Position numbers and translations under genes: made by a program. The notes below the pieces were generated by a model. It was not told where the DNA came from. It made no database searches and saw nothing but the letters and a program-made list of their open reading frames with translations. From the NCBI RefSeq assembly GCF_000758625.1, contig NZ_CP009283.1, positions 4,847,501-4,911,500 of the forward strand: DNA of 64,000 nucleotides. The letters are read 5' to 3'. Numbering within the stretch: position 1 is the stretch's first letter; each line of letters opens with the position of its first letter. Below, piece after piece: positions 34,233-43,522 of the stretch. The stretch is from Paenibacillus sp. FSL R7-0273 (GTDB lineage Bacteria > Bacillota > Bacilli > Paenibacillales > Paenibacillaceae).

Positions 34233-34826
34233 GTGCAATTAACCGTCCCCGGGGAAGCGGACGAAAGGAAGCTGATGATTGAGCAGGCTGTAGAAGCTGT
34301 GAAGGCAGGTAACAAGCAGTCCTACGAGACTATTATTAAGCTGTTTGAACGGCAGATGTATACTTACTGTTTTTATATTCTCAAGAATCATACGGAAACA
34401 GAAGATGCTGTCCAGGAGATCTTTATCCGTGCCTATGCAAACCTTCACCGCTATAGCAGCAGAACTTCCTTTTCAGCCTGGATTTACAAGCTGGCCTATC
34501 ATCATTTAATGAATTTGAAGCATAAAAAGGGCCGCTGGCTCAGGCTGATTGAGCATTACAAGGAGCAGCAGAGGCAGCAGCAGGTTCCATTAACCGATTC
34601 GATTACTCAGGAGCTGCTGATCTATCTAACCATAGAGGAACGTCATATCCTGCTTCTAAAAGCTGTAGAGCAATACACCTTTGAAGAGATTGGCGGGATT
34701 ATGGGAATCGGGGCAGCTACAGTCCGCAAAAAATATGAACGGCTGCGCAAAAAGCTGATAGAACGCGCAGACCAAAAAGGAGCGAGGGTCCATGGGACAA
34801 TATCAGGAGCAAACAAACCATTCTGA
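34233..34826 (+). CDS. ECF sigma factor
   Basis: A 197-residue sigma factor with regions 2 and 4 only. Region 2: YCFYILKNHTETEDAVQEIF and FSAWIYKLAYHHLMN. Region 4: IEERHILLLKAVEQYTFEEI and GIGAATVRKKYERLRKKL. GTG at 34233 stands eight bases behind AGGAGG (34219-34224); an earlier GTG lies inside that site. The last 35 bp overlap the next gene, which encodes its likely anti-sigma factor. The regulon is unknown. Confidence 0.9.
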   Translation: MQLTVPGEADERKLMIEQAVEAVKAGNKQSYETIIKLFERQMYTYCFYILKNHTETEDAVQEIFIRAYANLHRYSSRTSFSAWIYKLAYHHLMNLKHKKGRWLRLIEHYKEQQRQQQVPLTDSITQELLIYLTIEERHILLLKAVEQYTFEEIGGIMGIGAATVRKKYERLRKKLIERADQKGARVHGTISGANKPF

Positions 34827-35937
34827 AATGGATGTTATTGAACAAAGAATCCGCGAGTCTGTTGTACCCAAGCGGGAATTGAGCACTTACATTATGCATA
34901 AGATCGGGGAGAGCGAGATGAATAGAACAACCGCAAGAGCTTCAAATTCCAAATCCAGATTCCTTAAGAAAACAGCAATTGCCGCGTCCGTGGCTGTAGT
35001 GCTTGGCGCAGGTACTATCGGTGCAGGTTTTGTATCGCCGGTAATGGCAGAAACGCTGAAGAAAATTCCGGGCATCAGCCTTATTTATCAAGGTACAAGC
35101 CCGCAATCGGTAGATCTGGCGATTGCCCGGGGGATATTATCAGAGCCTGAGAAAAGTGTTACCCACGGCGGAAATACACTGAAGCTGACCAATCTGCTCT
35201 ATGACGGTACACGGCTGTCCCTCCTGCTGGAGTATGAAGGCGGGTTGGACCTTGCCGAGCGAAGTTTAGGGGCTATCATTGAACCTCCGGTATTCCTGGC
35301 AGACGGACAGCCAATCAAATTTACCAAAGGGATGTTAGGCGATGTCCCTTATCATGACAATACTTACCGCGCGGAGCTGACACATGGCCTCGATTTACCT
35401 GACGAATTTGCGCTCACTATTCAGGCCAAGATGAAGCAGGTGGATGAAATCTTTGAATTCAACGTACCTGTAAAGCTGACTGATAACGCAATAGCGGTTA
35501 AACCAGACATTACCAGGTCGAATGGATCGTTTAGTTATACAGTCGATGAGCTGCTGGTAACCCCGGTGTCCACGCGTTTAATTTTACACAGTCAGGGCGA
35601 GGTCCCTCATTCTAATGAGCAAACAGGTGAATATAGCGCCAGCAAAGTGTATTACGAGCTTGTAGATGATCAGGGGAATTCTCTTGACCCGAACATCTTC
35701 GGCTTTTATAACAGCAAACCGGGGTCATCAGATCAGGTCAATGAGCTGTATGCCCCATTTGCCGCTGCAACAAAGTCCGTAACCATTAAACCCTTTACGC
35801 TAACCGTTAAGAATGATGATCACAGCATTGTCGGGCAAAAGAAAGACAGTAACGGCAACCTGCTGCCCGGAATCCATAATCAGGGAGAACGGACTTACCT
35901 GCAGGATCTTGAAGTCACAGTTCCGCTCCAGCCTTAA
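34792..35937 (+). CDS. DUF4179 transmembrane anti-sigma factor
   Basis: A 381-residue single-pass membrane protein. A short cytoplasmic N-terminus (1 to about 58) could bind the sigma factor, one helix (about 60-80, IAASVAVVLGAGTIGAGFV) crosses the membrane, and a large beta-rich extracellular domain (about 90-381) belongs to DUF4179 and DUF5643-like domains. The gene overlaps the sigma gene by 35 bp. In such pairs the outer domain senses a cell-envelope signal and the sigma factor is freed; the signal here is not known. Confidence 0.82.
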   Translation: MGQYQEQTNHSEMDVIEQRIRESVVPKRELSTYIMHKIGESEMNRTTARASNSKSRFLKKTAIAASVAVVLGAGTIGAGFVSPVMAETLKKIPGISLIYQGTSPQSVDLAIARGILSEPEKSVTHGGNTLKLTNLLYDGTRLSLLLEYEGGLDLAERSLGAIIEPPVFLADGQPIKFTKGMLGDVPYHDNTYRAELTHGLDLPDEFALTIQAKMKQVDEIFEFNVPVKLTDNAIAVKPDITRSNGSFSYTVDELLVTPVSTRLILHSQGEVPHSNEQTGEYSASKVYYELVDDQGNSLDPNIFGFYNSKPGSSDQVNELYAPFAAATKSVTIKPFTLTVKNDDHSIVGQKKDSNGNLLPGIHNQGERTYLQDLEVTVPLQP

Positions 35938-35952
35938 TTCTATAAAAAATGA

Positions 35953-35995
35953 AGCAGCGGCAGCCGGACTTATTAAGTCTCAGGCTGCCGCTGCT
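35953..35995. terminator. Bidirectional terminator between convergent units
   Basis: AGCAGCGGCAGCC pairs with GGCTGCCGCTGCT around a 17-base loop. The minus strand then reads TCATTTTTT, so it is strongest for the GH115 gene. Confidence 0.82.
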
Positions 35996-36042
35996 GTTCA
36001 GCTATTCTTCCTGTACGGAAGCGAAAGGCAGTGTAACGCCTT

Positions 36043-39000
36043 TTATTGTCTGGCTGAATCCTGCCACTGTGCATCCACCGGCGGAAGCTCATCTCCAGCG
36101 GTGAGATAGATCCGGTCTACCCGGAGCTGGGATTCGCAGGCCAGTATGGACAGCGTGTGCTCACCTGAGCTGATCTCCAGATCAGAGATATGGCACCAGT
36201 AATACACTTGAGCGGTATTGTAGGTATGCAGCACTCCGCCGCCGAACTGCTCCGTCAACGGCTGTACAGCACCGTCAAGTGCCAGGTAGCAGGAATCGGA
36301 CCGGAAGTTATGATGTCTGACCAGCAGCCATGCGTGATAGACGCCCGGAGTATGGACGCTGATCCGGTAATGCATGCCTGGTGCGGCAGCAGGCTCCTCC
36401 CACTTTAAGCCGGCGTCAGCTACATGCATGGCGAAGCCGGTTCTGCCGTTCGTTTCAGCCTGCAGGTGGCTCCAGGTCAGGCTGTTATCCTCTGCGGCAG
36501 GCGTCAGATATGCATGCTCCGAGTCCGCAAGGGCGTATTCGGCCTCAATGGCGATTACACCGTCCTTCTCAGTAAAGCTGCCTGAACCGAAGGCTTCAAC
36601 AATATTCTTTTCATCCGTACGCTTCCACAGCCTATCATAACGCGCATCCCCCAGTCTTGTCTGAGGTTGAGGACTGCACTTCTGGAAGATCAGATCAAAC
36701 CGTTCCTCAAAAAAGGCTCTGTCCGTGTACAGGACCGACGGCAGCGTCACCTCTTCCTTCTGCGTACTGTAAAACCCGCTGCACAGCGCCTCTACTTCCT
36801 TCCAGTCCACCTGCGGACTCTCCGCGCCGTTGCCGGCAGCCTGCTGCTGGCCCGAAGCGCTGGTTGCCGGACCCAGATTAGATTCAACTCTCTCACCGGT
36901 ATACAGCACCAGCTTGGAGAGGGTTACATAATTATCAGCAGTGTACAGCTTGAGCGTATGTGCCCCGGCCTCCATATACGGCAGCTTCACCAGCAGCTTT
37001 TCCCCGTTATCCATAATGCTCTGCTGCCAGCTGCCCTTCCATTCATCTTTCGTATCCGACTCTACCAGCACCGGCTCTCCATCATCTATACCTGCACCGA
37101 AGCGGATTCTGCCTGTTGAATTGAGTGTCAGGAAACGGTGAATTTCCAGAACGTATTCTCCGCCCTGCTCCACGTAAATGTCATACCCTACGGATGCATT
37201 GTCCTGCAGCGCTCCTTCCGGAGGCTGACCTACGGGATGCCAGGCCATTATTGCAGTTCCCTCGTATCTGGCCAGACCCTGAACCGGTAACCAGGCGGAC
37301 TGCAGCTCTCCGGCGTGATCAGCTGAACTGGAGCTGTGATGATAGCCGTCAGCCGGAATGGACACATATCCGTCTGCTTCTATATATCCGGCGAAACCCT
37401 CCGGAATGGCCGGAGCCCCTTCAACCTCCACCTTAATAGAGCTGACAGCGCCGTTTCTGTGATCACGGATAACGATGAGACCACCTTTACCGGCATGGGC
37501 CGCGGGCTCATGGACCGTAACCAGAATCCGCTGCTCGGTCTGCAGGGTCCCTTCCGTCTCGGATAAGCCGATCCAGTCCGCCCCCTCCTGAACCTCCAGC
37601 GTATAAGGAATGCTGCCCGCTCCCTGGTTGCCGAGCTCAATCCACTTCTCCCGCCGGCCGTAGACCGAGAAGCGCAGTGACTCCTCCCCGTTCCAGAGGT
37701 CCGTCCGCAGGCTGCTTCCCGAGATTTGCAGAGCCGGCTTCCGCACCGGGTACAGCGCAGTCGGCGGAGGCGGGAAGCTTTCGGGAGTAAGCATGCCTTC
37801 CCATTTGCCGCCGCTCAGCTTACGGTCATAGAAATGCAGCATCCGCCGCTTATTGTCCAGCATCTCCGCCGAAAGCTCCGAATACCGGTCTGCCGCCTGC
37901 ATGTTGCCGCGTTCATAGGACAGCACACTGCGGTCGGCATAATAAAACTCATGGTTGGTGTAGTAGGAGGCATGGATTTTCATCAGAAGCAGCTGGAAAA
38001 AGGCGGCCTGCTCCTTCTGCGGCAGACTGTGCAGAATGGCATTGCCCCGTCTGTAAAGGTCCTCCAGCAGCAGCAGCCTGCGGCCTGCCTCATCCCCGTA
38101 GGCAGTCTGCGAGAATACACCGGGCTGCATATGCTCGATTTTGCGTACATTTGTCGCCTGGGCAAAGGCTGTATACAGCTCTGCAGCCTCGGCTCCGTGT
38201 CCGCCGGAGAAGTTGGAGTTAATCCAATGCTCTGTGAATGCCTGCGGGTCCTTCGTTATACCTTCCGCTTTACCCGCCTCCCAGCCGTACCGTACAAAAT
38301 ACTCCAGGTCCTGCTCCACCGGCTTCAAGCCGCCGACATTCAGCACCCATACTTTGCGGATGCCCGATTCCCAGGATTTCTTCAGCTCATTTCCCGTCTG
38401 CGCGAGCGGGATGGAATTGATGAACAGGTAGCTCATCCCCGTACCCGGAGCGGCCCAGTAGGAGCCATGGAAATACAGCCCGTTCCCGCCGCTGCGGCTG
38501 CGTTCGGCTGCCGAAGGATAACGGCGCATATGGCCGAAATTGTCGTTCGCCCAGATCAGGGTCAGATCCTCCGGCAGCTCCAGCCCCTGGTCATACAGCG
38601 ACAATACCTCTTTATAGGGTACGAAGGTCTGCAGGGCCGCCAGCCCCTTTTCCTCACCCAGCACCTCTAAAAGCAGCTGCCGCTGATCACGGACCACCTG
38701 TCCGAGCAGCTTGACCTTGGCCTCCTTCTTCTGCTCCTTGCTCAGGGAATCGTCCTCATCGATAGCCCGGGTATGGAAGCCCGAATCATGTATGCCCCGC
38801 ATCCCCATGGTGAAGCAGACCTCGTAATTCCGGTTCTGCTCGATGCTTTCCCGCCAGTATTCCTGGAGAATCTCCCGGTTACGGCCTTCAATGGAATAAT
38901 CGTATTCGGCATCTGTGTAGCCCTTACTTTCAAGCCAAGGCGTCCACTCATTCTGGTTGCTGCGCAGCAGCATGTCACAGTGGGAGGTGCCGACAACAAC

Positions 39001-39693
39001 ACCCATCCGCTCCGCCAGCGCACCATTCTCCGGATTGCCGTTAAAATAATTGACGTGCATCGCCGGCCAGATGTAGTTCGCCTTCAGGCGGAGCAGCAGC
39101 TCGAAGATATGGCTGTAGGCCACCGGCCCGATCGTCCCGTCCGGTGTATGCAGCCTGGCCCAGTCCTCCAGCTCCTCTTCATCGTTGAGGAAAATGCCCC
39201 GGTACTGCACAGAAGGCCAGTCAGCCTTGCTAAAATCTGCAGGCACATTATACGAGCTCTTAGTCTTAACCGGGACATCACCCCAGTAATGCCAAGGGGA
39301 TACACCAATTGCCTCGCACAGATCATAGATGCCAAAGATCGTTCCCCGGCGGTCGGTTCCTACAATGTAGAACACGCCTTCTGCGGCCTGCTGGAGAAAA
39401 GCTTCCCAGCGCAAAGCCCCTGCTTCTTCCTTTAACAGCGCCAAGGACAGCTCAGGATTCTGCACAGCAGCAGGAATCTGCCCGTCCTGCTCCAGTGTTG
39501 CAATAATGATGGCGCATTCATGAACCTCGCCGGAAAGGACAGCCTTACAGCCGAAGACCCGGCCGATGTCTGTAATCAGATTAGCTGCGGCGATTTGCAC
39601 GGCGCTATTTTCCTGTTCAGACACGTAGATATGTACCGGCTTGCTGCCTGTGAACAGCTCCAGACGGTTATCTGTTAAATGGACTGTGTTCAA
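36043..39693 (-). CDS. GH115 xylan alpha-1,2-glucuronidase, cytoplasmic
   Basis: An enzyme that removes glucuronic or 4-O-methylglucuronic acid side chains from xylan or its oligosaccharides. The 1216-residue protein shows a small N-terminal domain, then the GH115 core (about 150-690: YRGIFLNDEEELEDWARLH, ANYIWPAMHVNYF, CFTMGMRGIHDSGFHTRAID, IWANDNFGHMRRYP), then about 500 residues of beta-rich C-terminal domains. No signal peptide is present, so it should work on imported oligosaccharides. Translation starts at TTG 39693, nine bases behind AGGAGG; an upstream GTG includes that ribosome site. It is a single-gene unit without neighbouring sugar transporter. Confidence 0.92.
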   Translation of the reverse strand: MNTVHLTDNRLELFTGSKPVHIYVSEQENSAVQIAAANLITDIGRVFGCKAVLSGEVHECAIIIATLEQDGQIPAAVQNPELSLALLKEEAGALRWEAFLQQAAEGVFYIVGTDRRGTIFGIYDLCEAIGVSPWHYWGDVPVKTKSSYNVPADFSKADWPSVQYRGIFLNDEEELEDWARLHTPDGTIGPVAYSHIFELLLRLKANYIWPAMHVNYFNGNPENGALAERMGVVVGTSHCDMLLRSNQNEWTPWLESKGYTDAEYDYSIEGRNREILQEYWRESIEQNRNYEVCFTMGMRGIHDSGFHTRAIDEDDSLSKEQKKEAKVKLLGQVVRDQRQLLLEVLGEEKGLAALQTFVPYKEVLSLYDQGLELPEDLTLIWANDNFGHMRRYPSAAERSRSGGNGLYFHGSYWAAPGTGMSYLFINSIPLAQTGNELKKSWESGIRKVWVLNVGGLKPVEQDLEYFVRYGWEAGKAEGITKDPQAFTEHWINSNFSGGHGAEAAELYTAFAQATNVRKIEHMQPGVFSQTAYGDEAGRRLLLLEDLYRRGNAILHSLPQKEQAAFFQLLLMKIHASYYTNHEFYYADRSVLSYERGNMQAADRYSELSAEMLDNKRRMLHFYDRKLSGGKWEGMLTPESFPPPPTALYPVRKPALQISGSSLRTDLWNGEESLRFSVYGRREKWIELGNQGAGSIPYTLEVQEGADWIGLSETEGTLQTEQRILVTVHEPAAHAGKGGLIVIRDHRNGAVSSIKVEVEGAPAIPEGFAGYIEADGYVSIPADGYHHSSSSADHAGELQSAWLPVQGLARYEGTAIMAWHPVGQPPEGALQDNASVGYDIYVEQGGEYVLEIHRFLTLNSTGRIRFGAGIDDGEPVLVESDTKDEWKGSWQQSIMDNGEKLLVKLPYMEAGAHTLKLYTADNYVTLSKLVLYTGERVESNLGPATSASGQQQAAGNGAESPQVDWKEVEALCSGFYSTQKEEVTLPSVLYTDRAFFEERFDLIFQKCSPQPQTRLGDARYDRLWKRTDEKNIVEAFGSGSFTEKDGVIAIEAEYALADSEHAYLTPAAEDNSLTWSHLQAETNGRTGFAMHVADAGLKWEEPAAAPGMHYRISVHTPGVYHAWLLVRHHNFRSDSCYLALDGAVQPLTEQFGGGVLHTYNTAQVYYWCHISDLEISSGEHTLSILACESQLRVDRIYLTAGDELPPVDAQWQDSARQ

Positions 39694-39835
39694 ATATATC
39701 AACCTCCTATGTGCAGGCTGCACGGTTAGCTGCCTGCTTTCTGTGGGTTAACTATACCTCAACATATGACAACAAATCTTTTAATATATTGCTTTTATCG
39801 AAGTTTGTTATACTATCTTGCTGTCAAAAGACAAA

Positions 39836-39871
39836 AGCAGCCTTCTCCCCTGAACGGGGAGAAAAGCTGCT
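39836..39871 (-). terminator. Terminator of the peptide transporter operon
   Basis: CTTCTCCCC and GGGGAGAAA form the core stem with a four-base loop, extended by AGCAGC and GCTGCT. The minus strand continues TTTTGTCTTTTG. Confidence 0.85.
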
Positions 39872-39907
39872 CTCTTTGATGCGGGCCAGCTGTATATCAT
39901 AGCCGCT

Positions 39908-40873
39908 TTAATATAAATGGCAGGACACCTGATGGCCCGTGTCCAGCGCACGCAGCGCCGGTGCCTCGGACTTGCATCTGTCCATGGCATACGGACAGCG
40001 AGGATGGAAGGCGCAGCCGCTTGGCGGTGTCTCAGGGTTCGGCACGTCGCCGGTCAGGACGATCCGCTGCTCTTTCTGGCCCGGATTCGGCACAGGGACA
40101 GCGGACATCAGCGCTTGCGTGTACGGATGCAGCGGCTTCGCGAACAGCTCCCTGGTCGGGGCCAGCTCGACAACCCGGCCAAGATACATTACGGCCACGC
40201 GGTCGCTGATAAATTTCACGACCGACAGGTCATGGGAAATGAACATATAGGTAAGGCCGTACTGCTCCTGCAAATCCTGCATCAGATTCAGCACCTGGGC
40301 CTGGATGGATACATCCAGCGCCGATACCGGCTCGTCGCAGACAATGAATTTCGGATTCAGCGCAAGCGCCCGGGCAATCCCGATCCGCTGCCGCTGGCCG
40401 CCGGAAAATTCATGGGGAAAGCGGTGGGCCTGATAGGGGGACAGGCCCACCACCTCCATCAGCTGCTCGACGCGGCTTTTCAGCTCGCCGGAGGAGGACG
40501 CGGAGCCATGGGTCCGCAGCGGCTCCTCCAGGATACGCTGGACAGTCCAGCGCGGGTCAAGCGAAGCATAAGGGTCCTGGAATACCATTTGCATATCAGT
40601 CCGGAAGCGGCGCAGCTGCTCCGTGTTCAGGCTGCGCACATCCGTACCGTTAAACATAATCTCGCCTTCAGTCGGTTCAATCAGCCGCAGGATGGCCCGG
40701 CCGGTCGTAGACTTGCCGCAGCCGGACTCGCCGACAACAGCCAGCGTTTCACCCTGCTCGACGGATAAAGTGATCCCGTCCACCGCTTTGACAGCGCCGA
40801 CCTGCTTCGAGAAGAAGCCTTTGCGAATCGGGTAATGCTTTTTCAGATTGCGGACCTCAAGTAATGTGCTCAT
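39908..40873 (-). CDS. Peptide ABC transporter ATPase (DppF/OppF-like)
   Basis: The second ATPase of a peptide importer, 321 residues from ATG 40873 (GGAGGAGGGAG upstream). Walker [10 protein letters not shown], signature SGGQRQRIG, Walker B FIVCDEP and the C-terminal oligopeptide_HPY region with a cysteine group ([14 protein letters not shown]) are intact. The ATG overlaps the dppD stop as ATGA. It is the last gene before the operon terminator. Confidence 0.93.
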   Translation of the reverse strand: MSTLLEVRNLKKHYPIRKGFFSKQVGAVKAVDGITLSVEQGETLAVVGESGCGKSTTGRAILRLIEPTEGEIMFNGTDVRSLNTEQLRRFRTDMQMVFQDPYASLDPRWTVQRILEEPLRTHGSASSSGELKSRVEQLMEVVGLSPYQAHRFPHEFSGGQRQRIGIARALALNPKFIVCDEPVSALDVSIQAQVLNLMQDLQEQYGLTYMFISHDLSVVKFISDRVAVMYLGRVVELAPTRELFAKPLHPYTQALMSAVPVPNPGQKEQRIVLTGDVPNPETPPSGCAFHPRCPYAMDRCKSEAPALRALDTGHQVSCHLY

Positions 40874-41847
40874 ATGACTCCCTCCTCCTGCAAAAGACAC
40901 CTGCAGGTATGGCCAGGCTGGATTTCGACCAGCTCCGGGCGTTCCGTCAGGCAGCGCTCAACCGCAACCGGACAGCGCGGCGCAAACCGGCAGCCCGCCG
41001 GCAGATTAGCCGGATTCGGCACCTGGCCGGGAATCGAGGTCAGGCGGTCGCTGTCTCCGGCAAGCTGGGGCAGCGAAGCCAGCAGCCCCCGGGTATACGG
41101 ATGCAGCGGCGTATTGTACAAGGTGGCGACATCTGTCTCTTCAACGATCTGGCCGGCATACATAATGACAACCCGGTCGCACATCTCGGCAACGACGCCG
41201 AGGTCATGGGTGATCATCAGGATGGACATGCCTTCCTTCTCCTGCAGCTCGCGCATCAGATCGAGAATCTGCGCCTGAATCGTTACGTCGAGCGCCGTCG
41301 TCGGCTCATCGGCGATCAGCAGCTGGGGATTACAGACCATTGCCATCGCGATCATCACGCGCTGGCGCATCCCGCCGGAGAGCTGGTGGGCATACTGCTC
41401 GGCAATCTTTTCCGGACGGGGAATACCGACCTTGCGCAGCATTTCAATTGCCCGTTCGTTCGCTTCTTTTCTGCCCAGCTTCAGATGGTAGCGGGCCGAT
41501 TCAGAAATTTGCCGGCCGATCTTGAATACCGGATTGAGTGAGGTCATCGGCTCCTGAAAAATCATCGCAATCCGGTTACCGCGGATATTACGCACCTCTT
41601 TTGCGGGCATCTCCAGCATATCCTTACCCTCAAAACGGATCTGGCCGGAGGCGATCCGGCTGATCCGCTTAGGCAGGAGCTGCATGATCGACAGCGAGGT
41701 AATGCTTTTTCCGCAGCCGGATTCACCTACAATGCCAAGCGTCTCCCCCTTGCGCACTGACAGACTGATGCCGTCCACCGCGCGGATTGTACCTGCCGCT
41801 GTTTTGAACTCGGTGCATAGCCCTGATACTTCCAGCAGTTCTGCCAT
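40870..41847 (-). CDS. Peptide ABC transporter ATPase (DppD/OppD-like)
   Basis: The first ATPase of the importer, 325 residues. Walker [10 protein letters not shown], signature SGGMRQRVM, Walker B LLIADEP and the C-terminal cysteine group [14 protein letters not shown] are visible. AAAGGAGG precedes the ATG. It lies 262 bp after the M20 peptidase gene, with a large imperfect palindrome in between, and overlaps dppF by four bases. Confidence 0.93.
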   Translation of the reverse strand: MAELLEVSGLCTEFKTAAGTIRAVDGISLSVRKGETLGIVGESGCGKSITSLSIMQLLPKRISRIASGQIRFEGKDMLEMPAKEVRNIRGNRIAMIFQEPMTSLNPVFKIGRQISESARYHLKLGRKEANERAIEMLRKVGIPRPEKIAEQYAHQLSGGMRQRVMIAMAMVCNPQLLIADEPTTALDVTIQAQILDLMRELQEKEGMSILMITHDLGVVAEMCDRVVIMYAGQIVEETDVATLYNTPLHPYTRGLLASLPQLAGDSDRLTSIPGQVPNPANLPAGCRFAPRCPVAVERCLTERPELVEIQPGHTCRCLLQEEGVI

Positions 41848-41958
41848 GATTGCCCCTCCTTTATTTCTGTATCTTGCTTATAATAAAATTCCGTATAGAT
41901 TAAACTGATGTCTTTATGTTTTGGGATTGCCGTGACTCCAGAGAATGTTTGGACTTCC

Positions 41959-42029
41959 GGCCGCTGTTGTCTGCAGATTTCCTGATTTAATCCGCTGTTC
42001 GCGGTTGAAATCCGCAGACAAAGGCGGTC
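41959..42029. repeat. Imperfect palindrome between M20 peptidase and dppD genes
   Basis: The 23-base arms at 41959-41981 and 42007-42029 (cores TTGTCTGCAGATTT and AAATCCGCAGACAA) match at about 19 positions in inverted orientation; weaker pairing extends outward to about 41935-42058. It has no T run and is no terminator. Its form is that of a dispersed intergenic repeat or an RNA-processing hairpin. Confidence 0.65.
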
Positions 42030-42109
42030 GCTCACGCTCCTCCAGTTCCAAAATTCCCCTCCGCCACTTTTCCCTTAATTTAAATTTTTAAGTTCAATCT
42101 ATACGCTCA

Positions 42110-43390
42110 TTATTCGCTTTCTTCCACACCCAGATATTTAAGAGCAGTGAGCGCATAGACTTTGGCGCACTGGATGATCTGCCAGACCGGCGCTTTTTCA
42201 TTGAAGTTATGGATGGTTGACAGCTCGGCCGGTCCGTATTGCAGCACGGGAATGTTATGGGTCCGGAAATGACGCGCATCGCTTGAAGCCCATTGCAGTA
42301 CACCGTAGGCTTCCTCTCCGCTGACTTCGCAGATGCTCTGTACCAGATCGCTGACAACCGGCTCCTCGGGAGCTGTCCAGTTGGCGTTGCCCTGGAAGCC
42401 GAAGCCTTTTACCTCGGATTCAATGCCAGCTTCAAGCAGCAGGGACCGGGCACGGTCCAGCACATCACGGTAATCTACACCGAACGGTACTCGGGAATCG
42501 ACTTGGATCGTGCAGCGGTCCGCCACAACGTTCACTTTGGTTCCGCCCTGAATCGTCCCGATGTTCACTGTTACATGATCGAACACCTGGTAAGCAACTT
42601 CACCGTATTCTTCGCGCTGCTTCACATAGTCCTGCGAGATGCGGATGATCTCCTTGACTTCCTCCGGAATATCCGGCTTGATGTCCCACAGGCGCTGCAG
42701 CGCCTCGATTCCTTTGGCAGCCTTAACGATCGCGCTATCCCCGACGACCGGTGACAGGCTGCCGTGGCCCGGCGTGCCTTCAACAGTGAATTCGAACCAG
42801 CAGCTGCCCTTCTGCCCGATAGTCGGATTCAGCGGACCGGACGGCTCGGCGATAACCGCTGCCGTTCCAGAGATCAGCCCGCGCTCCAGCACCCACGGCA
42901 CACCCAGATGGCCGCCTGTTTCCTCGTCCGGCACGATCAGCAGTGACAGGTCGCCTTTTAGCGGAACACCCAGCTTGGCCAGCAGGGTTGTTGCGTAGAT
43001 CAGTCCGGCTAGCCCGGCCTTCATATCGGAAGCGCCTCTGCCGAGCAGATAACCGTCAACAATATCGCCGCAGAACGGATCAAACTCCCAGCGGGAGCGG
43101 TCACCGGCAGGAACAACGTCGGTGTGGCCGCAGAAAATGAGATTTTTGCCGGACGGCTCATCTGCTCCCGAACTCAGAGTAGAAACGAGATTAAGCATCG
43201 TATCGGTCGCCGGATGAATGCTCGTGTCGATCCCGGCCTCTTTTAAATAGCTGATAATAAAAGCACTGATGTCGCGCGAATCGCCCGGCGGGTTCTCCGA
43301 AGGAAAACGGATTAGCTGTGAGCACAGCTCCAGTAGCTGGTCCTGCTCATCGTCAATCGCCTGCAGTATCTTGCTTTTCCAGTCTGTCAT
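42110..43390 (-). CDS. M20-family metallopeptidase (ArgE/DapE type)
   Basis: A two-zinc amidohydrolase of 426 residues that splits dipeptides, N-acyl or N-carbamoyl amino acids. Metal ligands and catalytic acids are visible: His89 and Asp91 in FCGHTDVVPAG, Asp122 in GRGASDMKAG, Glu156-Glu157 in VPDEETGG and a late His in AELSTIHNFNE. The central dimerisation domain is present. It lies between the binding-protein gene and the ATPase genes of the peptide importer, so it probably acts on the imported compound in the cytoplasm. Confidence 0.9.
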   Translation of the reverse strand: MTDWKSKILQAIDDEQDQLLELCSQLIRFPSENPPGDSRDISAFIISYLKEAGIDTSIHPATDTMLNLVSTLSSGADEPSGKNLIFCGHTDVVPAGDRSRWEFDPFCGDIVDGYLLGRGASDMKAGLAGLIYATTLLAKLGVPLKGDLSLLIVPDEETGGHLGVPWVLERGLISGTAAVIAEPSGPLNPTIGQKGSCWFEFTVEGTPGHGSLSPVVGDSAIVKAAKGIEALQRLWDIKPDIPEEVKEIIRISQDYVKQREEYGEVAYQVFDHVTVNIGTIQGGTKVNVVADRCTIQVDSRVPFGVDYRDVLDRARSLLLEAGIESEVKGFGFQGNANWTAPEEPVVSDLVQSICEVSGEEAYGVLQWASSDARHFRTHNIPVLQYGPAELSTIHNFNEKAPVWQIIQCAKVYALTALKYLGVEESE

Positions 43391-43473
43391 TGCCTGTTGC
43401 GCTCCTTTAGGTCCTCCTTGCTGACACTCGGGGCCAGGGAGGATTATATGAATTTGTGAAATTGAGCAAGCAG

Positions 43474-43510
43474 AAACGGCTGTACCGCCCTTTATAGGAC
43501 GGTACCGTTT
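43474..43510 (-). terminator. Hairpin behind the peptide-binding-protein gene
   Basis: AAACGGCTGTACCG and CGGTACCGTTT pair around a loop of about 12 bases; only three T follow. It probably slows transcription or protects the 3' end of the binding-protein message, so that this protein is made in excess. Confidence 0.55.
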
Positions 43511-43522
43511 CAGCCAACCTTC

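Noticed and set aside
37726..38670. 314-codon plus-strand frame antisense to GH115
   Set aside because: Composition and lack of motifs mark it as a shadow of the GH115 core.
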